DNA from: Prorocentrum cordatum
Taxonomy: Eukaryota; Sar; Dinophyceae; Prorocentrales; Prorocentraceae
Assembly (NCBI GenBank): GCA_963575745.1
Contig: CAUYUJ010015290.1
Location: 278,456 to 342,455 of the forward strand
Direction: 5' to 3'
DNA: 64,000 nucleotides
Shown: piece after piece, positions 11,630 through 23,689 of the stretch
Numbering within the stretch: the stretch's first letter is position 1
Layout: the number at the start of each line of letters is the position of its first letter
Translations under genes and position numbers: made by a program
Notes under the pieces: model-generated
What the model was told of the DNA's origin: nothing
Databases searched by the model: none
The model's input: only the letters and a program-made list of their open reading frames with translations

Positions 11630-13118
11630 ACCTAACAGCGAAGACTGATAGGTTTCTAGTTGACTCAAAAGAGCTCACAGATCACTCCACAGGGGGGTCT
11701 GGGCGGGTGCCGGACAGGGTGCCGCAGAACTCATTTTAAGCCAACAGTCACACACTTCGTGCTCTTCGACTTCCCAGAACTCCATTCCCGGGCCACATTC
11801 TGAATGCCCGGAGCCAACTGTAGGCCACTTCGTGCTCTTCGACTTCCCAGAACTCCATTCCCGGGCCACATTTTGAATGCCCGGAGCCAACTGTAGGCCA
11901 CTTCGTGGTCTTCGAGTCCCCAGAACTCCATTCCCGGGCCACATTTTGAATGCCCGGAGCCAACTGTAGGCCACTTCGTGCTCTTCGAGTTCCCAGAACT
12001 CCATTCCCGGGCCACATTTTGAATGCCCGGAGCCAACTGTAGGCCACTTCGTGCTCTTCGAGTTCCCAGAACTCCATTCCCGGGCCACATTTTGAATGCC
12101 CGTAGCCAACTGTAGGCAACTTCGTGCTCTTCGACTTCCCAGAACTCCCATTCCTGGGCCACATTTTCAGCAGGGGCAAGAGCACGACGAGGAGGAGGAC
12201 GAGCAAGACCAGGAGGACGAGGACGAGCAGGAGCAGGACGAGGAGCAGGAGGAGCAGGAGAAGAAGGACGAGCAGGAGGAGGAGGAGGACGAGCAGGAGG
12301 AGGAGGACGACCAGGAGGAGGAGGACGACCAGGAAGAGGAGGAGGAGGAGGAGGAGGAGGGGAGGGGGAGGAGTACCAGGAGGAGGAGGAGGAGGAGGAG
12401 GAGGAGGAGGAAGAGGAGGAGGAGGAGGAGGAGGACGAGGACGAGGAGGAGGAGGAGGAGGGGGGGGGAGAGTACCAGGAGGAGGAGAACGAGGACCACC
12501 AGGAGGAGGAGGAGGAGGAGGAGGAGGAGGAGGAGGAGGAGGAGGAGGAGGAGAGAACACCACGAGGAGGAGGACGAGCAAGACGAGGAGGACGAGAACG
12601 AGGGCGACCAGGAAGAACCAGGAAGAGGAGGAGGAGGAGGAGGAGGGGAGGGGGAGGACTACCAGGAGGAGGAGGAGGAGGAGGAGGAGGAGGAGGAGGA
12701 AGAGGAGGAGGAGGACGAGGAGGAGGAGGAGGAGGAGGACGAGGAGGAGGAGGGGGGGGGAGAGCACCAGGAGGAGGAGAACGAGGACCACCAGGAGGAG
12801 GAGGAGGAGGAGGAGGAGGAGGAGGAGGAGGAGGAGGAGAGAGCACCAGGAGGAGGAGGACGAGCAAGACGAGGAGGACGAGAACGAGGACGAGCAGGAG
12901 GAAGAGGAGGAGGAGGAGGAGGAGGAGGAGGAGGAGCAGGAGAAAAATGATGATGAGGAGGAGGAGGAGGAGGAGGAGGAGGAGCAGGAGAAAGAGGACG
13001 AGCAGGAGGAGCACGAGGACGAGCAGGAGGAGGAGGAGGAGGACGAGCAGGAGGGGAGGGCGGCCGGCTGCCCCGGCCGGCTCCTACACATGGCTGTTAG
13101 GTTGCTTTGCCGGGATAA
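11630..13118 (+). mobile_element. U2, ~1.49-kb insertion with a GGA/GAC-rich core
   Basis: It has the same ends and 5' segment as U1 and about 5.6 copies of the 73-bp repeat (11755-12166). The GCTGAG array is absent and replaced by ~890 bp of GAG/GGA/GAC repeats (12173-13062). The 3' segment is reduced to the last ~40 bases. Flanks are T runs. The empty site in other B units reads AGGTTTTTTGGACGCACG. Confidence 0.7.
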
Positions 13119-13345
13119 TTTGGACACACGATTTTGAATTCCTTCCGAAACCGATGGGTTTTGAACGATTTCGGCATACGCGTGCGACGACGCGCGCGCG
13201 TCTGCACTTCGTCCCATTTTTTGCACCGGATTCTCGCGACGGCACGCGCGCAAGGGCGTTCGACCGATTTCGACATGCGCGCGCGCGGAACCCGTTTGGT
13301 AGCATTTTGTGAAAATCTTAAACAATCTATGGTTTTCTTGAAAGT

Positions 13346-14215
13346 ACCTAACAGCTTGTTCTGATAGGTTTCTAATAGGGTAAAAAGAGAGCAGCAGATG
13401 ACTCCACAAAGGGGTCTGGGCGGGTGCCGGACAGGGTGCCGCAGAAGTCGTTTTAAGCTAACAGTCACACACTTCGTGCTCTTCGACCTCCCAGAACTCC
13501 ATTCCCGGGCCACATTCTGAATGCCCGGAGCCAACTGTAGGCCACTTCGTGCTCTTCGTCCCAGAACTCCTTCCCGGGACTTCCAACAGGCCAACTCCAT
13601 TCCCGGGCCACATTTTGGATGCCCGGAGCCAACTGTAGGCCACTTCGTGCTCTCGAGTCCCAGAACTCCATTCCGGCCACATTCGAATGCCGGAGCCAAA
13701 TGTAGGCCACTCGTGTTTTTCTAGTTCCCAGAACTCCATTCCTGGGCCACATTTTGAATGCTGAGGCAGGCTGAGGCTGAGGCTGAGGCAGGCTGAGGCT
13801 GAGGCAGGCTGAGGCTGAGGCGAGGCTGAAGGCAGACTGAGGCTGAGGCTGAAGCAGACTGAGGCTGAGGCTGAGGCAGGCTGAGGCTGAGGCTGAGCAG
13901 GCTGATGCTGAGGCAGGCTGAGGCTGAGGCTGAGGCTGATGCAGGCTGAGGCTGAGGCAGGCTGAGGCTGAGGCCGAGGCTGAAGGCAGACTGAGGCTGA
14001 GGCTTGAGGCAGGCTGAGGCTGAGCAGGCTGCTGAGGCTGAGGCTGAGGCTGAGGCTGTGACTGCGACTGCCGTTGCCGCTGGGACTGTCATCGCGAATG
14101 CGACTACGACTGCGAGAACAGCAGAATTCTACAACTGGATTTTCATCTGAATCTTAAGGGGAATGCTTTCATATATGCTTCTACACATCGCTGTTAGGTT
14201 GCTTCGCCGGGATAA
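13346..14215 (+). mobile_element. U3, ~0.87-kb insertion
   Basis: It has the U ends, a 5' segment, about four damaged 73-bp repeats (13470-13760), a short GCTGAG array (13760-14060) and the conserved 3' segment. The right flank TTTCGCAAGAGC continues B sequence that is uninterrupted at about 16470. The left flank differs slightly from the empty site, so the exact duplication is unclear. Confidence 0.68.
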
Positions 14216-14330
14216 TTTCGCAAGAGCTTGCGCGTACACTTTTTCAGCAAATCAGTGTTGCGAAACCATGTGTTTTTGTAGTTTTTTTTGGAAACTCGAT
14301 TGCGAAATCCTTCCGGCACCGAAGGTTTTT

Positions 14331-15286
14331 ACCTAACAGCTCTTGCTGATAGGTTTCTAGTGGTCTCAAAAGAAAGCATCATGACTCCTCAGGGGGGTCT
14401 GGGCGGGACCCGGACAGGCTGCCGCCGAAGCTGCCGCCGAAGCCGAAATCGCTTGGGACATCCTCGCAAAATCGCTCTTGGTGCTCCCAGAACTCCATTC
14501 CCGGGCCACATTTTGGATGCCCGGAGCCAACTGTAGGCCACTTCGTGCTCTTCGACTTCCCAGAACTCCATTCCCGGGCCACATTTTGGATGCCCGGAGC
14601 CAACTGTAGGCCACTTCGTGCTCTTCGATTTCCCAGAACTCCATTCCCGGGCCACATTTTGGATGCCCGGAGCCAACTGTAGGCCACTTCGTGCTCTTCA
14701 AGTTCCCAGAACTCCATTCCTGGGCATGATTTTGAATGCCCGGAGCCAACTGTAGGCCACTTAGTGTTCTTCTAGTTCCCAGAACTCCATTCCTGGGCCA
14801 CATTGAATGCTGCAGGCTGATGCTGAGGCAGGCTGAGGCTGAGGCAGGCTGAGGCTGAGGCCGAGGCTGAAGGCAGACTGAGGCTGAGGCTGAAGCAGAC
14901 TGAGGCTGAGGCTGAGGCAGGCTGAGGCTGAGGCTGAAGCAGGCTGATGCTGAGGCAGGCTGAGGCTGAGGCTGAGGCTGATGCAGGCTGAGGCTGAGGC
15001 AGGCTGAGGCTGAGGCCGAGGCTGAAGGCAGACTGAGGCTGAGGCTGAAGCAGGCTGAGGCTGAGGCTGAGGCAGGCTGAGGCTGAGGCAGGCTGAGGCT
15101 GAGGCTGAGGCAGGCTGAGGCTGAGGCTGTGACTGCGACTGCCGTTGCCGCTGCGACTGTCATCGCGAATGCGACTACGACTGCGAGAACAGCAGAATTC
15201 GACAACTGGATTTTCATCTGAATCTTAAGGGGAATGCTTTCAAATATGTTTCTACACATCGCTGTTAGGTTGCTTTGCCGGGATAA
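14331..15286 (+). mobile_element. U4, ~0.96-kb insertion
   Basis: It starts ACCTAACAGC and ends GGGATAA with TT on both sides. The 5' segment is the most diverged of the four. It carries about 4.5 copies of the 73-bp repeat (14487-14812), a GCTGAG array (14812-15128) and the 3' segment. The empty site in the B unit near 17828 reads AAGGTTTTTGAAGGATTTCG. Confidence 0.7.
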
Positions 15287-15544
15287 TTGAAGGATTTCGG
15301 CATGCGCGCGAGACGACGCGCGCGTGTGCACTTAGTCTCTCTTTTTTTGCAAAGGATCCGTGAAAAAGTGTTATATTAGAACAAAAGATGTCCCCGCGTA
15401 TCCTTTTTTACAAGGGAACCTCAAAGGGGTTGATACCGGCCCCACTGGGATAGTGTAAATTCATGTTTAGAATGGACATGTGGTCAGAATCATATATGGT
15501 TTACATACCCGAAAAGGGGGTGTATAACGCCGGGGCGGGGGGGG

Positions 15545-16833
15545 GGTAGAGTCTATTCTGTTTTTAGAAAAGAAAATCTATGTGGTGCAATTAATCACTT
15601 GCTCAAGTTGAGGCTGTCCTCTCCACTGCTCGCGCAAACATCCCACCCTCCCACCCGCAACTTGGTTTGCAAAACCTCGTAAGACCGACTACGACGACAC
15701 CGACGACGTCCCCGACGACTTCGACGACGACAACGACGCCAACGCCGACGACGACGAAGACGACGACGACGACGCCAACGAAGGCGACGACGAGGGAGGA
15801 GGAAAGACGACGACGGCGACAACGACGACAACGATGACAACGACGAGGGAGGAGGGAGGACGGCGACGACGCGAACGACGACGAAGGAGGACGGACGGCG
15901 ACGCTGACGACGACAACGACGAGGGAGGAGGGAATACGACGACGACAACGACGACGACGACGGCGACGAAATAGAACCGACGACGAGACGCCGACGACGG
16001 ACGGCGACGACGACGTGGGAGGAGGAGGACGGACGACCACGGCGACAACGACGACGGAAACGACCACGACGCCAAAGAGGACGACGACGACGAACACGAG
16101 AAAAGACAGAGGACGACGTAGGCGACGACGACGACGACGACGCGGGAGGAGGGAGGACGGACGACGACGACGACGACGACGCAAGAGCGCGCGCGCACGC
16201 TTTTGTTGAAAATCCGTGTTGCGAAACCTTAGGTTTTTGTAGGTTTTTTGGACGCACGATTTTGAAATCCTTCCGAAACCGATGGGTTTTGAAGGTTTTC
16301 GGCGTACGCCCGCGACGACGCGCGCGTCTGCACTTCGTCCAATTTTTTGCATCGGATTCTCGCGACGGCACACGAGCAAGGGCGTTCGACAGATTTCGAC
16401 ATGCGCGCGCGCGAAGCCCGTTTGGTAGCATTTTGTGAAAATCTTGAAAAACCTATGGTTTTCTTAAGATTTCGCAAGAGCTCGCGCGGAAGCTTTTTTA
16501 GCAAATCAGTGTTGCGAAACCGTGTGTTTTTGTATGTGTTTTGGAAACTCGATTGCGAAATCCTTCCGGCACCGGAGGTTTTTGAAGGATTTCGGCATGC
16601 GCGCGCGACGACGCGCGCTTGTGCACTTCGTCCCATTTTTTGCAAGGGATTTGCGAAAAAGTGTTATGTTATAACAAAAAATGTCACCGCATAGTGTTTT
16701 TTACAAACGAACCTCAGGGGGGGGATATCGGTTTGGCTGGGATGATGCGATTTCATATTTAAGATGGACGAGTGTGCAGAATCATATATGGTTTACATAC
16801 CCGACAAGGGGAACGGATAAGCCCGGGGGGGGG
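15545..16833 (+). repeat. B repeat unit 2 (~1.29 kb, no U insertion)
   Basis: It begins at the GTAGAGTCTATTCT landmark. Order: a hairpin segment, a unique ~100 bp with CAACTTGGTTTGCAAAACCT, a (GAC)n core (15700-16185), then an ~600-bp tail containing palindromic CGCGCGACGACGCGCG blocks. It carries uninterrupted U1, U2 and U3 target sites. Confidence 0.8.
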
Positions 16834-18087
16834 TAGAGTCTATTCTCCTTTTAGAAAGGAGAATCAACTCTGCTGAACTTGAAGTCGTCATCTCCACTGC
16901 TCGCGCAAACATCCCACCCACCCACCCGCAACTTGGTTTGCAAAACCTGTTAAGACCGACTACGACGACACCGACGACAACGACTAGGACGACACCGACG
17001 ACGTCTCCGACGACTTCGACGACGACAACGACGCCGACGCCGACGCCGACGAAGACGACGACGACGCCAACGACGACAACGACGGCAACGACGAGGGAGG
17101 AGGGAGGACGGCGACGACGCGAACGACGACGAAGGAGGAAGGACGGCGACGCCGACGACGACAACGACGAGGGAGGAGGGAAGACGACGACGACAACGAC
17201 GACAACGACGGCGACGAAATAGGAGGGACGACGACGATACGCCGACGACGGACGACGACGACGACGTGGGAGGAGGAGAAAGGACGACCACGGCGGCAAC
17301 GACGACGGAAACGACCACGACGCCAAAGAGGACGACGACGACGAACACGAGAAAAGACAGAGGACGACGTAGGCGACGACGACGACGACGCGGGAGGAGG
17401 GATGACGGCGACGACGACGACGACGATGACGCAAAAGCGCGCGCGCACGCTTTTGTTGAAAATCCGTGTTGCGAAATCTTAGGTTTTTGTATGTTTTTTG
17501 GACGCACGATTTTGAAATCCTTCCGAAACCGATGGGTTTTGAAGGTTTTCGGCATACGCCCGCGACGACGCGCGCGTCTGCACTTCGTCCCATTTTTTGC
17601 ATAGGATTTTCGCGACGGCACACGCGCAAGGGCGTTCGACAGTTTTCGACATGAGCGCGCGCGAAGCCCGTTTGGTAGCATTTTGTGAAAATCTTGAAAA
17701 CACTATGGTTTTCTTAAAATTTCGCAAGAGCTCGCGCGGAAGCTTTTTTAGCAAATCAGTGTTGCGAAACCCTGTGTTTTGGCATGTTTTTTGGAAACTC
17801 GATGGCGAAATCCTTCCGGCACCGAAGGTTTTTGAAGGATTTCGGCATGCGCGCGCGACGACGCGCGCGTGTGCACTTCGTCCCATTTCTTGCAAGGGAT
17901 TCGCGAAAAAGTGTTAAATTAAAACAAAAAATGTCACCGCATAGTGTTTTTTACAAGGGAACCTCAAGGGGGGGATACCGGTTTGGCTGGGATGATGTGA
18001 TTCCATATTTAGGATGGACGAGTATGCCGAATATATATATATATATGAAATTATACTATCCCAGGGGGAAGCGTTAAGTCGGGGGGG
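16834..18087 (+). repeat. B repeat unit 3 (~1.25 kb)
   Basis: Same order as unit 2, with a (GAC)n core at 16960-17440. Its GTAGAGTCTATTCT landmark continues into the inverted repeat TTCTCCTTT..AAAGGAGAA with a three-base loop. Empty U sites are present. Confidence 0.8.
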
Positions 18088-19517
18088 GTAGAGTCTATTC
18101 TCTTTTTAGAAAGGAGAATTCACTTTGACCGTCTTGAAGCTGTCCTCTCCACTGCTCGTGCAAACATCCCACCCTCCCACCCTCAACTTGGTCGCAAGAC
18201 CTTTTACGACAAGACCGTAACGGTAAGTACCACATGGCACTTGGCCACGACACCGACGCCGGCGAAGACAACAACAACGACGACGACGGCGCCGCCGACA
18301 CCGACTACGACGACACCGACGACAACGACGACGACGACGACACCGACGACGACGACGACGCCGACGACGACGACGATGACAACGCCGACGACGACGATGA
18401 CGACCACGGCGACAACGACGACGCCGACGCCGACGACGACGAAGACAACGACGACGACGACGGCGACGACAACGACGCCGCCAACGAAGACGACGACGAC
18501 GACGAGGGAGGAGGGAGGACGACGACGGCGACAATGACGACAACGACGAGGGAGGAGGGAGGACGGATACGACGCGAACGACGAAGAAGGAGGAAGGACG
18601 GCGACGCCGACGACGACAATGACGAGGGAGGAGGGAAGACGACGACGACGACGACGACGACGGCGACGAAATAGGAGGGACGACGACGAGACGCCGACGA
18701 CGGACGACGACGTCGAGGGAAGAGGAAACGATGACCACGGCGACAACGACGACGGAAACGACCACGACGCCAAAGAGGACGACGACGACGAACACGAGGA
18801 AAGACAGAGGACGACGTCGGCGACGACGACGACGACGACGCGGGAGGAGGGAGGACGGCGACGACGACGACGACCACGACGACGACGACGCAAGAGCGCG
18901 CGCGCACGCTTTTGTTGAAAATCCGTATTGCGAAGCCTTGTGTTTTTGTACGTTTTCTGGATACATGATTTTGAAATCCTTCCGAAACCGATGGGTTTTG
19001 AAGGATTTCGGCATACGCGCGCGACGACGCGAGCATCTGACCTCCGTCCCATTCTTTGCAAAGGATTCCCGCGACGGCACACGCGCAAGGGCGTTCGACA
19101 GATTTCGACATGAGCGCGCGCGAAGCCCGTTTGGCAGCATTTTGTGAAAATCTGGAAAAACCTAGAGCTCGCGCGTAAGCTTTTTTAGAACATCAGTGTT
19201 GCGAAACCGTGTGTGTTTGTATGTTTTTTAGGAACTCGATTGCGAAATCCTTCCGACACCGAAGGTTTTTGAAGGATTTCGGCATGCGCGCGCGACGACG
19301 CGCGCGTGTGCACTTCGTCCAATGTTTTACAAGGGGTTTGTGAAAAAGTGTTATGTTAGAACAAAAGATGTCCCCGCGTATCGTTTTTTACAAGGGAGCC
19401 TCAGGGGGGGAGCCCGGTTGGCCTGGGACATTGTGATTTCATATTTAAGATGAATATGTGGTTAGAATCATATGTGATCTACATAGGACGCGGGGGTAGT
19501 GATGACGGCGGGGGGGG
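18088..19517 (+). repeat. B repeat unit 4 (~1.43 kb)
   Basis: Same order, with a longer (GAC)n core (18245-18900). Empty U1 and U2 sites are present. The part around the U3 site carries a small deletion relative to unit 2. Confidence 0.8.
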
Positions 19518-19848
19518 GTAGAGTCTATATCTCTTTTAGAAGGGAGAATCAATCACTTGCTCAATTTGAAGCTGTCCTCTCCACTGCTCGTGCAAACATC
19601 CCACCCTCCCACCCTCAACTTGGTCGCAAGACCTCTTCAGACCGTGACGGTGGGTACCAAATGGCACTTGGCAACGACACCGACGCCGACGACGACAGCG
19701 ACAACGACGATGACGCCGCCGACAACGACTACGACGACACCGACGACGTCTCCAACGACTTCGACGACGACGACAACGACGACGACAACACCGACGACTA
19801 CGACGCCGACGCTGACGACGACGACGATGACAACACCGACAACGACGA

Positions 19849-19880
<32 letters not shown>

Positions 19881-20394
19881 AAGACGACGACGGCGACGAC
19901 GAAGACGACGACGACGACGTCGCCAACGAAGACGACGACGACGAGGGAGGAGGGAGGACGACGGCGGCGACGACAACGACGAGGGAGGAGGGACGACGAC
20001 GACGACGACGGCGACGAAATAGGAGGGACAACGACGAAACGCCGACAAAGACGACGAGGGAGGAAGGACGACCACGGCGACAACGACGACGGAAACGACG
20101 ACGACGCCATGACGACGACGAGGAAAGACAGAGGACGACGACGGCGACGACGACGAGGGAGGAGGGAGGACGGCGACGACGACGACGACGCAAGAGCGCG
20201 GGCGCACGCTTTTGTTGAAAATCCGTGTTGTGAAACCTTGTGTTTCTGTATGTTTTTTGGACACGCGATTTTGAAATCCTTCCGAAACCCAAGGTTTTTG
20301 AAGGATTTCGGCATGCGCGCGCGATGACGCGCGCGTCTGCACTTCGTCCCGTTTTTTGCAGAGGATTCTCGCGACGGCACGCGCGCAATGGCGT
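19518..20394 (+). repeat. B repeat unit 5, 3'-truncated
   Basis: Starts at the GTAGAGTCTAT landmark, has a (GAC)n core (19675-20195) and an empty U1 site, then stops after the CGCGACGGCACGCGCGCAA block, where the GTGCAATC short repeat begins. Confidence 0.75.
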
Positions 20395-20518
20395 TATGTG
20401 GTGCAATCTACGCGGTGCAATCGACGTGGTGCAATCAGTGTGATGCAAAATAGGTTGTGCAATCTATGTTTTGTATCCTTTGTGGAGCAGTATATATATA
20501 TATATGTGTGTGTGTGTG

Positions 20519-21445
20519 TTCCTCTTCCTATATTTTTATAAGCCCGGGCGGGGGGAAAACCCGTCCCCCCCCCCCTAAAACCGGACCCGCGGGATCTGGA
20601 GCTTTGGGACCCTCCGGACGGGCCTCGAAGCGGCCCTCTGGGCCTCGCAGGGCGTTTTGCCAAGCCTTCGCAGCACACCCAGGGCGATCAGGGGGGTCAC
20701 AGGAGACGTCCCAAAGACCCCCAAAACAACACAAGAGCGCTCCAAGAAGCCGTCATACCCCGAAAGATCGCTCCAAAACGTACCAAGAGGCCTCCAATAG
20801 CACCCCCAAGAAGGCCCCAAGAGGGAAACATCATTGATTCTATGTAGGTTTTTGGTGCATTTGGGGTTATCCTCTTGTCGGCTTCCCGACACTCCAAGAC
20901 GGCGGTCTCCTAGGCGTCCGAAGCCGCCTGGGCGGCTCCAAAATCGCCCCACAACCATCCGAAAGGGCTTCCAGGCAGTCCAAGGGAGCCCCAAAACAGC
21001 ACAACAGGAGTCCAAAATGGCCTTAAGAGAGAGCACCATGGCGGCCCAAGATGGCCCCAAGACACCCTCCGAAGCATTCCAAATCGTGACTGGGGCGTTC
21101 AGGGAGACCGCGGTTAGAGGTAGGTTGGCCTTAGGAGCCCGCAGGAGGCCTCCAGAAGGCTTTAAAAGAGCCTGAGAACTTTGGTGAGGCCCCCAGAGGC
21201 TCTCCAAGGAGGAGCCTCCGCAAAAAGAGCTAAGCAGGATGGGGATAATGCCCAGGGTATGGCGAGAATGAGGAAAAATAAGCATGGAGGAAGGATAACG
21301 AACAATATGATTATAACGGCGATGCCAGAAAAGGCAGCAAGGAGTTATCGCTAAATTGTCGGCTTGACCTTCCTGCCATTTCCGCCTGCATACCAAACTT
21401 CAAGGACCAAGGTGCATGGCGCGAAGCGCCACTGCAGTCTTGTGT
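20519..21445 (+). repeat. R repeat copy 2
   Basis: Full-length copy with start ATATTTTTATAAGCCCGGG and end TGGCGCGAAGCGCCA then CTGCAGTCTTG. It is tandem with copy 3; the start landmarks are about 941 bp apart. Confidence 0.75.
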
Positions 21446-21459
21446 GTGTATATATATAT

Positions 21460-22396
21460 TCCTCTTCTTATATTTTTACAAACCCGGGCGGGGGAAAAAA
21501 ACCGCCCCCCCCCAAAAAGAAAACTGGACTCCCGGGATCTGGGGCTTTGGGACCCTCCGGACGGGCCTCGAAGCGGGGCCTCGCAGGGCGTTTTGCCAAG
21601 CCTTCCCAACACACCAAGGGCGATCAGGGGGGTCACCGGAGACAGCACAAGAGCGCTCCAAGAGTGACCGACGTGACCTCAAGATGACCCAAGAGGCCTC
21701 CAGACGGCCCCAAAGAGGCCTCCAAGAGCACTCCCAAGAAGGCCCCAAGAGGCAAAAATCATTGGTTTTCTGGTGGTTTTCGGTGAATTTTGAGGTTCTC
21801 CTTTTTTCGGCTTCGCGACGCTCCAAGACGGCGGTCTTCTGGGCGTCCGAAGCCACCTGGGAGGCTCCCAAATCGCCCCACAACCATCCGAAAGGGCTTC
21901 CAAGCAATCCAAGGGAGCCTCGAAACAGCACAACACGGGTCCAAGATGGCCCTCAGAGAGCCCCATGGCGGCCCAAGATGGCCCCAAGACACCCTCCGAA
22001 GCATTCTAAATCGTGATCCTGTCGTTCAGGGAGACCGCAGTTGGAGGCAGGGTGGCCCGAGGAAGCCCCCAGGGCCCCGACAATACGCCCAGGAGGCCTC
22101 CAGAAGGCCTTAAGAAAGCCCGAAACAATTTTTGTGAGGCCCCCAGAGGCTCTCCAAGGAGGAGCCTCCGCAAAAAGAGCTGAGGAGGATGGGGAGAAAA
22201 CGCAAGGTATGGCGAAAATGAAAGAAAAGAAGCATGGAGGGAGGATAACGAAAACATATATTATAGCGGCGATGCCGGAAAAGGCAACAAGGAGTTATCG
22301 CTAAATTGTCGGCTTGACTTTCCTGCTAGTCCGCCTGCATACCACAAACTTCAAGGACAAAGGTGCATGGCGCGAAGCGCCACTGCAGTCTTGTAC
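21460..22396 (+). repeat. R repeat copy 3
   Basis: Full-length copy directly after copy 2, with the same landmarks and the same terminal mini-hairpin. After it comes another tract of GTGGTGCAATC-like units (22430-22625) with TA-rich microsatellite. Confidence 0.75.
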
Positions 22397-22639
22397 ACAT
22401 ATATCAATATAAAGGTGGTGTACTCCATGTTGTGCAATCCATGTGGTGCAGTCTATGTTGTGAACAGATGTTGCGAATATATGTGGTGCAATATGTGTGG
22501 TGAAATATATGTTGTAATCTATATGGTACAGTCTACGTGGTACAATCGCCGTGGTACGATCTATATATATATATATATGTGTATATATATATGTATATAT
22601 ATATATGCGTTGCAATATATGTTTTGCAACCTATGTTGC

Positions 22640-22870
22640 GCCAGCACGTGGGGCAATCTGGCCGCGGCAACGAGTGGCGACGGTGGCGACGGGGCGGCGA
22701 CGGCGGCAACATAGCCGCCAGACCGACGAACGGGCACAGACGCTGGCCTGCGACGAGGCGGCGACGGGGCCGCGACGGCGGCAACATAGACGACAGACCG
22801 GCGCACAGGCCAAGACGACGGGCGGCGACCAGGCGGCGACGGCGACTACAGAGAGCCGCAGTGCAAGCAC
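22640..22870 (+). repeat. ~75-bp GC-rich repeat (GGCGGCGACGGCGGCAACAT)
   Basis: About three imperfect units. A related copy lies in the opposite orientation at about 56630-56800. No gene is implied. Confidence 0.5.
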
Positions 22871-22899
22871 TACTTGGGAAATCTGGATATTGTTCACTA

Positions 22900-23585
22900 T
22901 GTGAATAAGCGCATACACGACAACATAAGTCAGTACATGAATGAACACATAAACACATATTTGATTCCAGAAATGAATACATGAGTGAATAATGGATATA
23001 GTAGTGGATAAGAAATGAATACATGCGTCCATCGAACACTCTGTAAACGTAATTCGATATCTTTATATCGAAATGGAACGATCTATACTGGTATCGATCG
23101 GTGATGGGATAGGTGGGGGATCGATCGATCGATCGTTCGATACATGATCTCGATTGATCGACAGGCAGGGGGATCGATCTATGATTCTGGGTCGAGGGTT
23201 CACAAGCCCTCACCCCAGATAAGATGGGCCCCGAGGTTCCTCAGGCCCCGTACCCCTTGATGGGGTGGCGGGGGGGGGGCGACGACGACGAGAGCAGCTG
23301 GACGTCCACCCTCCACCACGCCACGCCCACAGGGTCACGACCACATGGGGGGAGAGACATCGCGCAGGGGGGGGGGGGGACGAAGGCATCAGCATGAGGG
23401 GGGTGGTGGGGGGAGGAGGGGGGGCGGCGGAGCCCTGGATCTCTCTCTCTCTCTCATATATTTATATATTCATTTATGCATATACGTATATGTATAACAT
23501 AACCATACCACTTTCAGATAGAGAGTGACATCGATAGACAGACAACGGTATCGACAGACAGACAACGATACCGATAGATCGTGAT
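22900..23585. other. No gene: AT-rich, GATCGATC and microsatellite sequence
   Basis: Contains ATGAATACATGAGTG-like short repeats, GATCGATC stretches, G runs, a CT run near 23445 and a TATATA tract. Nothing coding is recognised. Confidence 0.5.
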
Positions 23586-23689
23586 ATCGTGAGGTCGACA
23601 GCGAAGACGATATATCAGAGTGAAGGGGCCGAACGGTCATTCACTGTCCCTGGGTGCGCGGCTGAAATGGGATTCCGCGGTGCAAATTC

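Larger units (their letters stand above)
8650..15600 (+). repeat. B repeat unit 1, split by four insertions
   Basis: When the four U elements are removed, the remaining pieces (8650-9537, 11598-11629, 13119-13345, 14216-14330, 15287-15600) join into one unit colinear with the B copies that follow. The join points match uninterrupted sequence in those copies, for example near 16208, 16250, 16470 and 17828. Its 5' end differs from other copies and meets the short GTGCAATC repeat. Confidence 0.75.

Noticed and set aside
11731-13409. Pro/Leu/Ser-rich frames over the GGA/GAG tract
   Set aside because: Simple-repeat artefact with no flanking domain.
9662-15130. CRISPR-like array
   Set aside because: The 73-bp units are directly tandem without unique spacers, and the sequence is eukaryotic in character.
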